A stretch of 64,000 nucleotides of DNA from NCBI GenBank assembly GCA_020402865.1, contig JADBYT010000012.1, positions 86,359 to 150,358 of the forward strand, given 5' to 3'. Origin of the DNA: Bacteroidota bacterium. Lineage in GTDB: Bacteria > Bacteroidota > Bacteroidia > Palsa-965. Of this stretch, positions 9,276-17,868 are shown in pieces; position 1 is the first letter of the stretch; every line of letters starts with the position of its first letter. The position numbers were made by a program, and so were the translations under genes. The notes beneath the pieces were generated by a model. The model was not told the DNA's origin, ran no database searches, and saw only the letters and a program-made list of their open reading frames with translations.

Positions 9276-10256
9276 ATGAAACTCAAACAGGTTTGTGCAG
9301 GAATTGATATTGGCGGCACCAATTGTCATATTGGCATTTGCAGTATCGAAGGTGCCGTAATTGCATCAACAGTGATGTCCACATCAAAATTCCCCGATGC
9401 AAAATCGTTTGCCGTGGCAGCCAGTCAATGGCTCAGGGCAACAGCCATACGCGAAGGGCTTGAAATAGTGACGGCCGGCATCGGAGCGCCCAACGGCAAC
9501 TATTACACAGGCAATATTGAGCACGCACCCAACCTTTCGTGGAAAGGTATTGTACCATTAGCCGAAGAATTTAAAACGGCAAGCGGAATTGAGGAAGCCG
9601 TAATAACCAACGATGCCAATGCAGCCGCCTTCGGGGAACAGTTTTTCGGCGGTGCAAAAGGGCTTGATAATTTTGCGGTAATTACACTCGGCACAGGTAT
9701 TGGCGGCGGTTTTGTAGTGAACGGAAAAATGCTTTACGGCGCAGATGGCATGGGTGGCGAATTCGGTCACATGACGGTGGTGAACAACGGGCGTGTTTGC
9801 GCCTGCGGACGAAAAGGCTGTATTGAGGCGTATGCGTCGGCAGGCGGCCTGCTGCGCACTGCCCACGAAATGCTGGCAGAAGACAAACCGGCTTCTTCGG
9901 CCCTTCATGCCATAAACGCCGATACGTTGTGCTGCCCCGACATTTTTGATGCGGCGCGGCAGGGCGATGTGCTTGCTGAACGAATTATCCGCGAAACAGC
10001 CGTACTGCTTGCCGAAGCATTAGTAAACATGACCGCGCTGTTAAGCCCCTCGCATGTATTTTTATATGGCGGCCTTGCGCTGGCCGGTGATGTACTGATG
10101 AATCCGTTGCGCACACATTTCAACCAGCATTTGCTCATACATCAGCGCGGCCGCATTGAACTGCTTGTGTCGTCGCTGCCCGAAAATGCAGCCATTATGG
10201 GTGCTGCAGCTCTCGGCTGGGCCGAATTCGGGAAACATGAATTTATTGAGGACTAA
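9276..10256 (+). CDS. ROK-family sugar kinase
   Basis: A 326-residue cytoplasmic sugar kinase. It has the ATP phosphate loop DIGGTNCHIG (11-20), the catalytic TNDANAAA with Asp113, a second phosphate motif LGTGIGGGF (138-146), and a full ROK zinc site: EFGHM (His165) with CACGRKGC (Cys175, Cys177, Cys182). No DNA-binding domain is present, so it is a kinase rather than a repressor. Glucokinase, mannokinase or GlcNAc kinase activity is possible. The GH92/asparaginase/permease context favours mannose or GlcNAc. The ATG directly follows the permease TAA. The gene ends 4 bp into the 3' end of the convergent gene. Confidence 0.9.
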   Translation: MKLKQVCAGIDIGGTNCHIGICSIEGAVIASTVMSTSKFPDAKSFAVAASQWLRATAIREGLEIVTAGIGAPNGNYYTGNIEHAPNLSWKGIVPLAEEFKTASGIEEAVITNDANAAAFGEQFFGGAKGLDNFAVITLGTGIGGGFVVNGKMLYGADGMGGEFGHMTVVNNGRVCACGRKGCIEAYASAGGLLRTAHEMLAEDKPASSALHAINADTLCCPDIFDAARQGDVLAERIIRETAVLLAEALVNMTALLSPSHVFLYGGLALAGDVLMNPLRTHFNQHLLIHQRGRIELLVSSLPENAAIMGAAALGWAEFGKHEFIED

Positions 10257-12349
10257 AATTTGAAACGCACCTGCACCTTCACCTCGGTGCGCGTGTTACC
10301 CTGAATTTCATTCAGCGAACCTTCGCTGATGACCTCCTGATTTTTGTAAAACGTTTGCGCCGCACGTACCCAGATTTCAAAATTGCGCGATACATCCCAG
10401 TTAATCAGCGCATACACACGTGAACCGCGGCCGGAGAACGAGGGAATTGAAAACGCATAGATCATATCCGACTCATACGCATACACACGCGTGAAATAAT
10501 TATCAGTCTGAAACAATGCGTACCGAGCAGTGAATGAAATGCGTTTTCCCAATTGTTTATAGGTGATATCCTGCCAGATAATAAAACCATTTTCCACTTC
10601 TCCGTTGTTTATCTGCGAACGCAGGAATTCAAGACGGTTTCTGAATTTGAATGAATTACCTACCGGGTATTGAATATTGAAGCGATAGTTTTCGAGCATC
10701 GTGGGACCGATGTAATCAATAACCGCATCATCATCAGATACTGAAAGTGATCTGTCGCGCCGGCGGTAGCGGAAATAAATATCGGTTTTCTTATCGGGGG
10801 TGAAATTAATTTGCGCGAAGAAATCACTTCCTCCCGAAGGCGCATCAATATTGAAGCGCAGCCACGGAAAACGGAACCTGTCCATGTATGCACTCACCGC
10901 TACCCGGCGGGAAGGTTTGTACTGCATGCCCAGAAAAACGCCACGTTCATTGGCAATTGTGGTTCCTTCGGCAAACACATTACCGTATAAATTCTGAAAC
11001 TTCTGTCCGAACCAGCGTGTATGCAGGCTTACTGCAAATTTCGGATCAAGGCTGGCGGTAACGCCGTTTACAAAAGCCCATGATCCGTTTGCGCTGCGCG
11101 CTGCTTCGCCGAAGAAGTGAAAGTTGCGGTAGAGAAAATCGTAATCGGCTCCAATAATCGTATTTGTGCGTGCGGAAAATTCAAACTGGTTATACAGGTT
11201 AAGATTACGGCTAAGCGTTGCGCTGTAACGTGAAGCTAATCCGGTTACGCCCATGCGCAGTTTCTTTGAGCGGAAAGTAACGTTTCCACCGCCAATATCT
11301 TCGCGCAACGCGTCTTTGTCTGCCACTTCACCGGGGGTGCTGTGGAGGCCAAAGGTTTGCAGGCTTGACACTTCGGTAATTTCAAAATTTGTATCAAGGG
11401 TATCAATACGCGTTACATTGGCATCGCGGCGCTTTATGGAACCGAATGCCGTTACTTCTATCTTGCCAAACTGAAGCGTAACCGCCGAGCCGCGCAGAAA
11501 GCGATTTTCGTCGGACGAAATGTAAGGGCGGATACCCATGGCAGCGCGGCGGATGTTTAAGGCATCAGGGGTTTTGCCAAATGCAAAACCTGTCCACGCC
11601 GTAAGCCCCTGCCCGAAACTCACCTGATAATCGCCTGCTACGGCTGTTTTCACAATACCAATATTACGGATACAGATATGTCCGGCATAAAAATCAAAGC
11701 CCTGTTTTTGCGTACCGGTAAAAAATTCTTCGCCCGCATCTTTCTCCGCAATCATTCCCACACTTACAAAACGCGAATACGTAAACCGATAGCGCGTAAA
11801 TATGCGGTATGGAGAACCGAGATAACGCGCATTGGGCCTCTCGGCCAGTTCGGCACTATCTATTGGCGTATAACCAAGCTGCTCTTCCATTATCCGCTGA
11901 CCACGAACTACAAACTCATGCCGCCCCTCGCGCATCATTTCCGAAAAACTGAAATGTCCGGCATCAAAGCGTTCATCAACTTTTACGTAAGGAAGAATTT
12001 TATAGATCGTAGCGAGATCAAAGCCATCTACAGCCTGCAATTCATAAATGGAAATCAGATTTCCATAACGCGCAATATGTGTAAGCAAGTTGGAAATCTG
12101 TATATCGCTCAGCAGACCAAAATCTTCCAGCTCTTCGCGCGAGGCCGTATTCAGATTAATGGGATGGCCTGCATAATAAGCGAGATTATCAATAAGATTT
12201 GTGAAATCGGCATCTTCTGATTCGAGTGTTTCAGAGAGGTTTTCGATTTGCTGATTGAGCTGTTCACTGCCCGACGAATCAATTTGTGCCGAAAGTGGCC
12301 GGGCAAAACCCAGCAGCAAAAGAAGCAGAATCGAGTACAGGCCTTTCAT
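10253..12349 (-). CDS. Helix-hairpin-helix plus outer-membrane beta-barrel protein
   Basis: A 698-residue protein with a clear signal peptide (MKGLYSILLLLLLGFARPLS, cleavage near SAQ). Residues about 45-125 contain ComEA-like helix-hairpin-helix units (PINLNTASREELEDFGLL; second unit NLISIYELQAVDGFDLATIY). The remaining ~550 residues have alternating aromatic strands and end in VQVRFKF, as expected for an outer-membrane beta-barrel. This HhH-plus-barrel architecture is widespread but uncharacterised in Bacteroidota. Its ATG overlaps the stop of the PorV/PorQ-like gene (TGATG at 12347-12351), so the two are coupled. Confidence 0.75.
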   Translation of the reverse strand: MKGLYSILLLLLLGFARPLSAQIDSSGSEQLNQQIENLSETLESEDADFTNLIDNLAYYAGHPINLNTASREELEDFGLLSDIQISNLLTHIARYGNLISIYELQAVDGFDLATIYKILPYVKVDERFDAGHFSFSEMMREGRHEFVVRGQRIMEEQLGYTPIDSAELAERPNARYLGSPYRIFTRYRFTYSRFVSVGMIAEKDAGEEFFTGTQKQGFDFYAGHICIRNIGIVKTAVAGDYQVSFGQGLTAWTGFAFGKTPDALNIRRAAMGIRPYISSDENRFLRGSAVTLQFGKIEVTAFGSIKRRDANVTRIDTLDTNFEITEVSSLQTFGLHSTPGEVADKDALREDIGGGNVTFRSKKLRMGVTGLASRYSATLSRNLNLYNQFEFSARTNTIIGADYDFLYRNFHFFGEAARSANGSWAFVNGVTASLDPKFAVSLHTRWFGQKFQNLYGNVFAEGTTIANERGVFLGMQYKPSRRVAVSAYMDRFRFPWLRFNIDAPSGGSDFFAQINFTPDKKTDIYFRYRRRDRSLSVSDDDAVIDYIGPTMLENYRFNIQYPVGNSFKFRNRLEFLRSQINNGEVENGFIIWQDITYKQLGKRISFTARYALFQTDNYFTRVYAYESDMIYAFSIPSFSGRGSRVYALINWDVSRNFEIWVRAAQTFYKNQEVISEGSLNEIQGNTRTEVKVQVRFKF

Positions 12350-13164
12350 CAGAAGCCGTATTGAAGTCCTACCGAAGGCGAAAAACCAAGCTGCGGGTGA
12401 AATGTGGAGGCTACATCGAGCCGCATTTTTTGAAGGATAAGCCCGAAGCCGAAAGCCGAAAGCCCCGGATTGGAAGCTGCGCCGGCGCGGAGGTAAAGTA
12501 CTTCGGCCGGACGATATTCAATTCCGCCCCGGATTACCGGTTTGAAGTCGATATCCTTTTCGGCTTCGAGCGTCACCAGCAGGCGTTCAGAAAAACGGTA
12601 GGCGCCACCAATGCGCATTACGGTAGGGATATTTTCGTCGCTGTCGCCCCCCAGTTTGCTTCGGGTAAGGTTGAAGATATGAATGCCGAAGGAGAGGTTT
12701 TTTATGGGTTCGGAAATAAATCCTACTTCGGCCACTGCAGCTGAAGCGGCTCCGTAGTTGTTGCCAAAACGTGTGTACATCCAGTTCAGCTGTACGGCTG
12801 CAGAAATTTTCGGGCCGAAAGTTTTGGCAAATCCAAGCCCCACTTTATTGGCCATGTACAAATTCTGCAAACTCAGCGAGCTCACCGATAGGCCGAATAC
12901 GCCCGGCTTCACCGGCAAAGCCGCAGCTACGGCACTTTGTCCGAGCCCCGGCACCAGAAAGCGGCTTTCGTAAAATGCACCTGCCTGAAATTTGGGAATA
13001 AAACCAAGTGCAGCGGGATTGTTTTGCACGGCCCAGAGATCGGCTGATATAGCTACACCGCAACCGGCCATGCCCAGTGCGCGTGCACCAAGCGGAGGAT
13101 TGTCGCCTGCGTGCAGCCACGTAGAAAGACAGAACGCCAGACAAATGAGTAATGGTCGAATCAT
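12349..13164 (-). CDS. PorV/PorQ-like outer-membrane protein
   Basis: A 271-residue protein with a signal peptide (LLICLAFCLSTWLHAG) followed by GARALGMAGCGVAISADLWA and VQNNPAALG, the N-terminal pattern of the PorV/PorQ branch of FadL-like barrels. In the T9SS, PorV shuttles cargo to the attachment complex and PorQ has a related role. This member is short and may be a general transporter-like barrel instead. Strand-rich sequence runs to a terminal aromatic residue (VGLQYGF). It is the first gene of a pair with the HhH-barrel protein (1-nt overlap). Confidence 0.75.
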   Translation of the reverse strand: MIRPLLICLAFCLSTWLHAGDNPPLGARALGMAGCGVAISADLWAVQNNPAALGFIPKFQAGAFYESRFLVPGLGQSAVAAALPVKPGVFGLSVSSLSLQNLYMANKVGLGFAKTFGPKISAAVQLNWMYTRFGNNYGAASAAVAEVGFISEPIKNLSFGIHIFNLTRSKLGGDSDENIPTVMRIGGAYRFSERLLVTLEAEKDIDFKPVIRGGIEYRPAEVLYLRAGAASNPGLSAFGFGLILQKMRLDVASTFHPQLGFSPSVGLQYGF

Positions 13165-13276
13165 GAAGGGTTCCGGGCCCGAGCGGTTTACTCAAGGCAA
13201 GGTGATTTAAAAGTAACCGGAACGCAGCGTATCTGCAAGCGCAGTGCAAAAAAATAAATAAGCCGTAACGCAGAAT

Positions 13277-13810
13277 TTAGTTTCCGCCGGCTTCGTTACG
13301 CTTTACCTGAAAGGTAAATTCGGTTTTCTCGGTTTCATCAAGTGTGCCGAGCACTTTATTTTTCAGTCCGTCCTTAAAAGCCGCTACCCGCTCAAGTAAA
13401 GCCGGATCAGAAGCTGCAATAATCTGTGCAGCCAGAATACCTGCATTTTGGGCAGCGTTGAGTGCCACAGTAGCCACGGGTACGCCGTTGGGCATTTGCA
13501 GAATAGAAAGAATGGAATCCCAGCCGTCAATCGAATTCGACGATTTTACGGGCACGCCCACCACGGGTAGCGGCGTTAATGAGGCCACCATACCCGGAAG
13601 ATGTGCAGCACCGCCCGCGCCGGCAATAATTACCTTCAGCCCACGCCCGGCAGCCGACTGTGCATAGTGTACCATACGTTCAGGCGTACGGTGTGCCGAA
13701 ACAACTGTAATTTCAAACGGAACCTGAAACTGTTCGAGAATAGTGGCGGCTTCCTTCATAACCGGAAGATCGGAAGCGCTGCCCATGATAATACCTACGT
13801 GTGGCTGCAT
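13277..13810 (-). CDS. purE: N5-carboxyaminoimidazole ribonucleotide mutase PurE
   Basis: PurE moves the carboxyl group from N5-CAIR to C4 to give CAIR in purine synthesis, working after PurK. Diagnostic sequence: GIIMGSASDLPVM near the N-terminus, the catalytic VVSAHRTPERM (His40) and AGAGGAAHLPGM with PVKSSNSIDGWDSILSILQMPNG. At 177 residues it is of normal bacterial class I length. The frame can be extended to a GTG at 13816, but the ATG at 13810 gives the usual short N-terminus and sits 5 nt after a perfect -7 box. It lies two genes downstream of purK on the same strand, with its own promoter-like box. Confidence 0.95.
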   Translation of the reverse strand: MQPHVGIIMGSASDLPVMKEAATILEQFQVPFEITVVSAHRTPERMVHYAQSAAGRGLKVIIAGAGGAAHLPGMVASLTPLPVVGVPVKSSNSIDGWDSILSILQMPNGVPVATVALNAAQNAGILAAQIIAASDPALLERVAAFKDGLKNKVLGTLDETEKTEFTFQVKRNEAGGN

Positions 13811-13815
13811 GGGCA

Positions 13816-13823
13816 CAAAAGTA
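13816..13823 (-). promoter_or_regulatory. Perfect TAnnTTTG box 5 nt before purE
   Basis: TACTTTTG on the minus strand matches the Bacteroidota -7 consensus exactly. Five bases (TGCCC) separate it from the purE ATG at 13810. It lies in the 28-bp gap after the preceding gene. No good -33 TTTG was seen at the usual distance. Confidence 0.45.
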
Positions 13824-13838
13824 AGTGTTTGAACGTAA

Positions 13839-14138
13839 TCAGCTGAATACGGTGCTGTTTTCGTTTTCGAGCACTTCCATCTGAATTACCGAATGCAGCG
13901 TGATATAGCGGCCATCTCGCGTTTCGGCATCAATAAAGTCGTTGATGCGTTGCTGCAGCAGCTTGAGTGCCTTGATGCGGCCTTTTGACTGTTCGATCTC
14001 GTGTTGATCGCTTGAAGTGATGATGCGCTCAGTGTGATAACGGAGCTTTGCATCAGTAAGTAAATGAAGAACCTTCTTTGCTTCAGCCGTAGTGAAGCGC
14101 CCTTCAAGGAGTGAGAAATCAGCAATTAATGCAGCCAT
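13839..14138 (-). CDS. Small helical protein in the purine cluster, unknown function
   Basis: A 99-residue cytoplasmic protein, mostly charged and helical (EGRFTTAEAKKVLHLLTDA; GRIKALKLLQQRINDFIDA). I recognise no family. It sits between purK (65 bp upstream) and purE (28 bp downstream) on the same strand. Its ATG is 4 nt after a perfect TATTTTTG box. The position suggests co-expression with purine genes, but nothing in the sequence points to an enzymatic role. Confidence 0.65.
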   Translation of the reverse strand: MAALIADFSLLEGRFTTAEAKKVLHLLTDAKLRYHTERIITSSDQHEIEQSKGRIKALKLLQQRINDFIDAETRDGRYITLHSVIQMEVLENENSTVFS

Positions 14139-14142
14139 GCAT

Positions 14143-14150
14143 CAAAAATA
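14143..14150 (-). promoter_or_regulatory. Perfect TAnnTTTG box 4 nt before the small purine-cluster gene
   Basis: TATTTTTG on the minus strand, followed by ATGC and then the ATG at 14138. A TTTC at about 18 nt upstream could be a weak -33 element. Confidence 0.45.
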
Positions 14151-14203
14151 GAGCGAAATGCACCGCACGAAATTAAAAGCTGCGTTGTTTAACCTGCGTT
14201 TAA

Positions 14204-15334
14204 TCAGGCAATCACTTTTAATGTCTCTTTCACGAACAAGGCTTTGCGGCGTGCCTCTTCGAGTGTGGGGGCCGTAATGGTGATGTGCCCCATTTTGCGG
14301 AACGGCTTGGTGAGTAATTTACCATACAAATGTACATACACCCCCGACTGGCCGAGAATCTGCTCGAGCCCCTGATACACAGCGGTTCCTTCAAAGCCTT
14401 TCTCGCCGAGCAGGTTCACCATTACGCTTGGCTGTATGAGTGAAGTATCGCCAAGTGGTAAGCCAAAGATGGCGCGCAGGTGTTGCTCATATTGTGAGGT
14501 AATGTTTCCCTCAATGGTTTGGTGGCCACTATTGTGGGGGCGGGGGGCAATTTCGTTTACAAGCACCTGACCATCGCGGGTGAGGAAAAGTTCTACAGCC
14601 AGCAGACCTACAATACCTAATTTTCGAGCCACCATTTCGGCAATACGTTTGGCTTCCTGTTCAACAGCTGCAGGAATTTGAGCTGGCGAGAATAAAAACT
14701 CAACAAGATTGGCTTCGGGATTAAATTCCATATCCACCACCGGGAAGCTTTTTATTTCGCCTTTTGTATTCCGGGCCACAATTACCGCCAGCTCTTTTTC
14801 AAAGTCCACAAACTTTTCGAGTACGCTGGGGGCGTCAAACGCACTGTCAATATTGGCCGCATTGGTAAGCGGTGTAACACCTTTCCCGTCGTATCCCCCC
14901 TTACGGAGTTTTTGCATGTAGGGGAAGGTGGCGGCGTGCTGAAGAATTTCGCTTTTGCTGTTTACCAGTTCAAAGGGTGCGGTAGGAATGCTGTTATCGC
15001 GGTAAAACTGCTTTTGCAAACCTTTATCCTGAATGATGCGAAGCACAGCCGGTTGCGGATATACGGGTAAACCTTCCTTTTCAAGGGCTTCGAGCGCATC
15101 TACATTTACATGCTCAATTTCGATGGTAAGCAGGTCAACATTTTTCCCGAACGCATAAACCGTATCATAATCCTGCAAACTTCCGTGCATAAACGAGTGG
15201 CTGATGGCCTTGCAGGGCGCATCGGCATCGGGGTCGATAGTATGTACAGGGATGTTTAAACTGATTGCATCCTGAATGAGCATGCGGCCAAGCTGGCCAC
15301 CGCCAAGCACACCTAGTTTGTAATTTGGAAACAT
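14204..15334 (-). CDS. purK: N5-carboxyaminoimidazole ribonucleotide synthase PurK
   Basis: An ATP-grasp enzyme that makes N5-CAIR from AIR, ATP and bicarbonate, the step before PurE. The N-terminus KLGVLGGGQLGRMLIQDA is the PurK signature. YMQKLRKGGYDGKGV is the ATP-grasp glycine loop, LAVELFLTRDGQVLVNEIAPRPHNSGH (shown in part) carries the metal and substrate residues, and the length (~376) is normal. The frame extends to 15361, but MFPNYKLG at 15334 is the family-typical start and follows a promoter box by 4 nt. Confidence 0.95.
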   Translation of the reverse strand: MFPNYKLGVLGGGQLGRMLIQDAISLNIPVHTIDPDADAPCKAISHSFMHGSLQDYDTVYAFGKNVDLLTIEIEHVNVDALEALEKEGLPVYPQPAVLRIIQDKGLQKQFYRDNSIPTAPFELVNSKSEILQHAATFPYMQKLRKGGYDGKGVTPLTNAANIDSAFDAPSVLEKFVDFEKELAVIVARNTKGEIKSFPVVDMEFNPEANLVEFLFSPAQIPAAVEQEAKRIAEMVARKLGIVGLLAVELFLTRDGQVLVNEIAPRPHNSGHQTIEGNITSQYEQHLRAIFGLPLGDTSLIQPSVMVNLLGEKGFEGTAVYQGLEQILGQSGVYVHLYGKLLTKPFRKMGHITITAPTLEEARRKALFVKETLKVIA

Positions 15335-15338
15335 GCGG

Positions 15339-15369
15339 CAAAGATAATCCGGGCAGGCCAATATCCGAA
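15339..15369 (-). promoter_or_regulatory. Promoter of purK (TTCG-19-TATCTTTG)
   Basis: On the minus strand TATCTTTG (15346-15339) is a perfect -7 match. A TTCG (15369-15366) 19 nt upstream can serve as the -33 element. Only CCGC separates the box from the ATG at 15334, so the message would be leaderless or nearly so. Confidence 0.5.
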
Positions 15370-15396
15370 GGTCTGCTTTTCTGCTTTCTCAATCTT

Positions 15397-16284
15397 TTAG
15401 TTGTCCGGTGAAGCCACAAGTGCACCGGCATCTTCATCCCCTTCTTTGTTTTCGTTCCACATCGGGCTGTCAACCGGTGCAATATGCTTCAATTTATTCA
15501 GTGCATCCAGTTGTTGCTTGGCCGCTGCACAAAGCGCATCATAACGAACACCGGCAGGCACTCCCTGTTGGATCAAAATCGAGTTGTAGCTTTCAAGATT
15601 TGCAAGTACGGTGAGCTGATACAGATTGGCCAGATCACGAATATTCTGCCCCAGTTTGGTTTCTTTCGGGTGTTGTCTGCGCCACTCTACCGATGTGATA
15701 CCAAACACAGCCATATTGAGAAGTTCAGCCTCATCACTGTATATGATCTTGGCCTGTGCAGGTGTTAATTGAAATCGTTCTATCAGGCTTTCCTGAATTG
15801 CATCCGTGTGCAAGCGATAATTAATTTTCGAAAGAAAACGGCCGTAATGCCATTTTTGGTTGTGTGCCTTGCTCTCACGGTCTTTAAGTCGCTGAAATTC
15901 CTTAATGAGGTAGAGTTTAAACTCGGGACTTATCCATGACCCGAATTCAAAAGCAATATCGCGGTGTGCGTATGTTCCGCCGTAGCGACCTGTTTTGGCA
16001 ATAATTCCGGTGGCATTCGTTCTGGCTACCCACTCCTTGACACTCACCTTGAAGGAATTGAGCCCGGCACGGCTTTTAATTGCGGCGAATTCGCCATAAT
16101 TAAAAGTAGGGTTATTGACTGACTCCCAGATACTTAGAAATTCCAACGTGTTTCGATTTCGCAGCCAGTCTGTGATAAAAAAATCACCTTCTTTAGACCG
16201 GAGCATATCTGTTAAACAGATGTAATCCTCGTTTTGAAATTTGATAATTGAAATGTCGTGGCCTTTTACTTTGATCTTGCTCAT
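15397..16284 (-). CDS. KilA-N domain protein
   Basis: A 295-residue cytoplasmic protein. Residues about 1-115 match the KilA-N DNA-binding fold known from large DNA viruses, phages and bacterial accessory regions: ISIIKFQNEDYICLTDMLRS, a central WLRNRNTLEFLSIWE, and the terminal GRYGGTYAHRDIAFEFGSWI. The C-terminal part (SKINYRLHTDAIQESLIERF and after) is helical and resembles the region following KilA-N in bacterial homologues. The frame extends to 16347, but the ATG at 16284 begins directly before the domain and leaves room for a promoter. It lies alone upstream of purK with no phage genes nearby. Confidence 0.85.
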   Translation of the reverse strand: MSKIKVKGHDISIIKFQNEDYICLTDMLRSKEGDFFITDWLRNRNTLEFLSIWESVNNPTFNYGEFAAIKSRAGLNSFKVSVKEWVARTNATGIIAKTGRYGGTYAHRDIAFEFGSWISPEFKLYLIKEFQRLKDRESKAHNQKWHYGRFLSKINYRLHTDAIQESLIERFQLTPAQAKIIYSDEAELLNMAVFGITSVEWRRQHPKETKLGQNIRDLANLYQLTVLANLESYNSILIQQGVPAGVRYDALCAAAKQQLDALNKLKHIAPVDSPMWNENKEGDEDAGALVASPDN

Positions 16285-16336
16285 TTGTAACAGATAAATT
16301 GATAAAAAAATAGAATGTATCGTGAAAAATCGGCGG

Positions 16337-16368
16337 CAAACATACAATCATTTTATACTACAAGTCAA
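16337..16368 (-). promoter_or_regulatory. Promoter of the KilA-N gene (TTG-21-TATGTTTG)
   Basis: On the minus strand TTG (16368-16366), 21 nt, then TATGTTTG (16344-16337), a perfect -7 match. It lies 52 nt before the ATG at 16284, giving a conventional leader and supporting that start. Confidence 0.5.
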
Positions 16369-16454
16369 GTATTCATTAAAAAAAATCAACTAATTCTCCT
16401 ATTGAGGTAAATACCTCAAAAAAATCCGGCTCAAAAAAGGCAATTAACTCCTGT

Positions 16455-17270
16455 TTACCTACGCAACAGTTCGAGCGCATGATATACGCTGCGATGCAGA
16501 ATGGTAGCATGCGTTTCATGTGGGAGATAATCAAAACTAACCGACGCACCTGTGGCATGATGCTTTAATATCCGTTTCAGTGCACGCGCATCGCGGCGCA
16601 TAATGCGATGCTCATGCCCTACCGATACATAAATACGTTTTGAGTGATAGTCTTTCGCCAGTAAATAGGTGCGGGCTTTTTTAAGCAGCGACTGATTGTC
16701 CCACCAAAGGCTCGGGCTCACGATAATATATGTATCAAAAAGTTCGGGGCTGGTGAGCAGAATCTCAGTAGCCAGCAAGCCTCCCAACGACTGCCCAATA
16801 ATTGTTTTTCCGGTATTTACCCTGAACTTTGATTTCATGTAGGGTTGCAACTCTTTCCCAATAAACGAAATGAATTTTGCCGAACCGCCCGAAGTGGGTA
16901 TTGCTTCTTTATCTTTTTTAATTGTAGTAGGAAATGTAAAATCGCGCTTACGATCCACGTTGGCAATCCCCACAATAATCGAAGGGCTCATCAGCTCATA
17001 CATACTCATAAATTGTGTGAGCCCGGCAATGTGCGGGTAATCTTCATGTGCGGAGCCATCGAGAAGGAAAATTACGGGGAATGATTTCAGTGAATCGAAA
17101 TAATATTCTTCCGGCACATATATATTGAGCGTGCGCATCTCATTCAGTTCGGCCGACCAGAGTTGATGTATAACGCCGAACGGAAACGGTTTGGGTAATG
17201 CGGGAACTGTTTGCTGTGCATGAATTGATAAGCAAACCAGAGAAAGGAAAATGAAAAGACCTTTTTTCAT
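16455..17270 (-). CDS. Secreted esterase of the siderophore-esterase-like (IroE/Fes) fold
   Basis: A 271-residue alpha/beta-hydrolase with a signal peptide (MKKGLFIFLSLVCLSIHAQ). Seen: the strand-turn FPVIFLLDGSAHEDYPHIAG, the nucleophile elbow IIGQSLGGLLATEILL, IIVSPSLWWDN after it, and a C-terminal catalytic histidine candidate in LPHETHATILHRSV. These are the marks of the putative-esterase/IroE family. Members hydrolyse ferric siderophores, carbohydrate esters or simple esters, so the substrate is open. The frame extends to 17306, but MKKGLF at 17270 gives a clean signal peptide. Confidence 0.8.
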   Translation of the reverse strand: MKKGLFIFLSLVCLSIHAQQTVPALPKPFPFGVIHQLWSAELNEMRTLNIYVPEEYYFDSLKSFPVIFLLDGSAHEDYPHIAGLTQFMSMYELMSPSIIVGIANVDRKRDFTFPTTIKKDKEAIPTSGGSAKFISFIGKELQPYMKSKFRVNTGKTIIGQSLGGLLATEILLTSPELFDTYIIVSPSLWWDNQSLLKKARTYLLAKDYHSKRIYVSVGHEHRIMRRDARALKRILKHHATGASVSFDYLPHETHATILHRSVYHALELLRR

Positions 17271-17325
17271 ATTACGTAATTCTGTCCTTGAAAATAAAGT
17301 GCCCACATACTACATTCACCCTGAT

Positions 17326-17868
17326 TTAAAGAATGCTTTTACTCAAAAGATCTTTGGTGTTTTTCTGCACCATCTCCTTCAGTTTGTTGTAATCGGCTCC
17401 GCACACTGAGCGTGAAATCATAAACAGCAATTTCGACTTTCCGTCAAATACCATCAGTACATCTTCTTCCTCATGCGAAAACACGCATTCTTTCCAGTTA
17501 AATGAAGTGGTTTCGTCTTTTCGTTTCCACTTAATTAATTCGTCATTGGCCATAAACTTCAGCCGCTGCGATTGCACACTTTCTTCTTCCAGCCATTTTT
17601 CAATGCCGGCTTTTGCTTTACGTGCTCGGCGATAACTCAGTCGCATAAAAATAGCAAAGAGCGGAAAGGCGAGTAAGATGAGCCACACGAAAATTACACT
17701 CCGCATCACCGCAAAAAACACGGCATTAAGCACAAGTATGGCAATGAGCCGCCAAAGCATTTTCCGTATGTCGTGCCGGGTTGCCTTTAAGCGAAATTCA
17801 GCATACGTGAGCCACATTTTGCGGTGCATTTCAGGCTCCACAGTGGCTTCAAATTCTATTTTACTCAT
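17326..17868 (-). CDS. YcxB-like membrane protein
   Basis: A 180-residue protein with two adjacent membrane helices (about 42-60 and 62-78), a basic stretch (RLSYRRARKAKAG), and a C-terminal soluble domain with the pattern FNWKECVFSHEEEDVLMVF, as in YcxB-like proteins. The function of that family is unknown. Its ATG overlaps the stop of the threonine aldolase gene by 4 nt (ATGA at 17865-17868), so it is translated downstream of ltaE. Confidence 0.65.
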   Translation of the reverse strand: MSKIEFEATVEPEMHRKMWLTYAEFRLKATRHDIRKMLWRLIAILVLNAVFFAVMRSVIFVWLILLAFPLFAIFMRLSYRRARKAKAGIEKWLEEESVQSQRLKFMANDELIKWKRKDETTSFNWKECVFSHEEEDVLMVFDGKSKLLFMISRSVCGADYNKLKEMVQKNTKDLLSKSIL

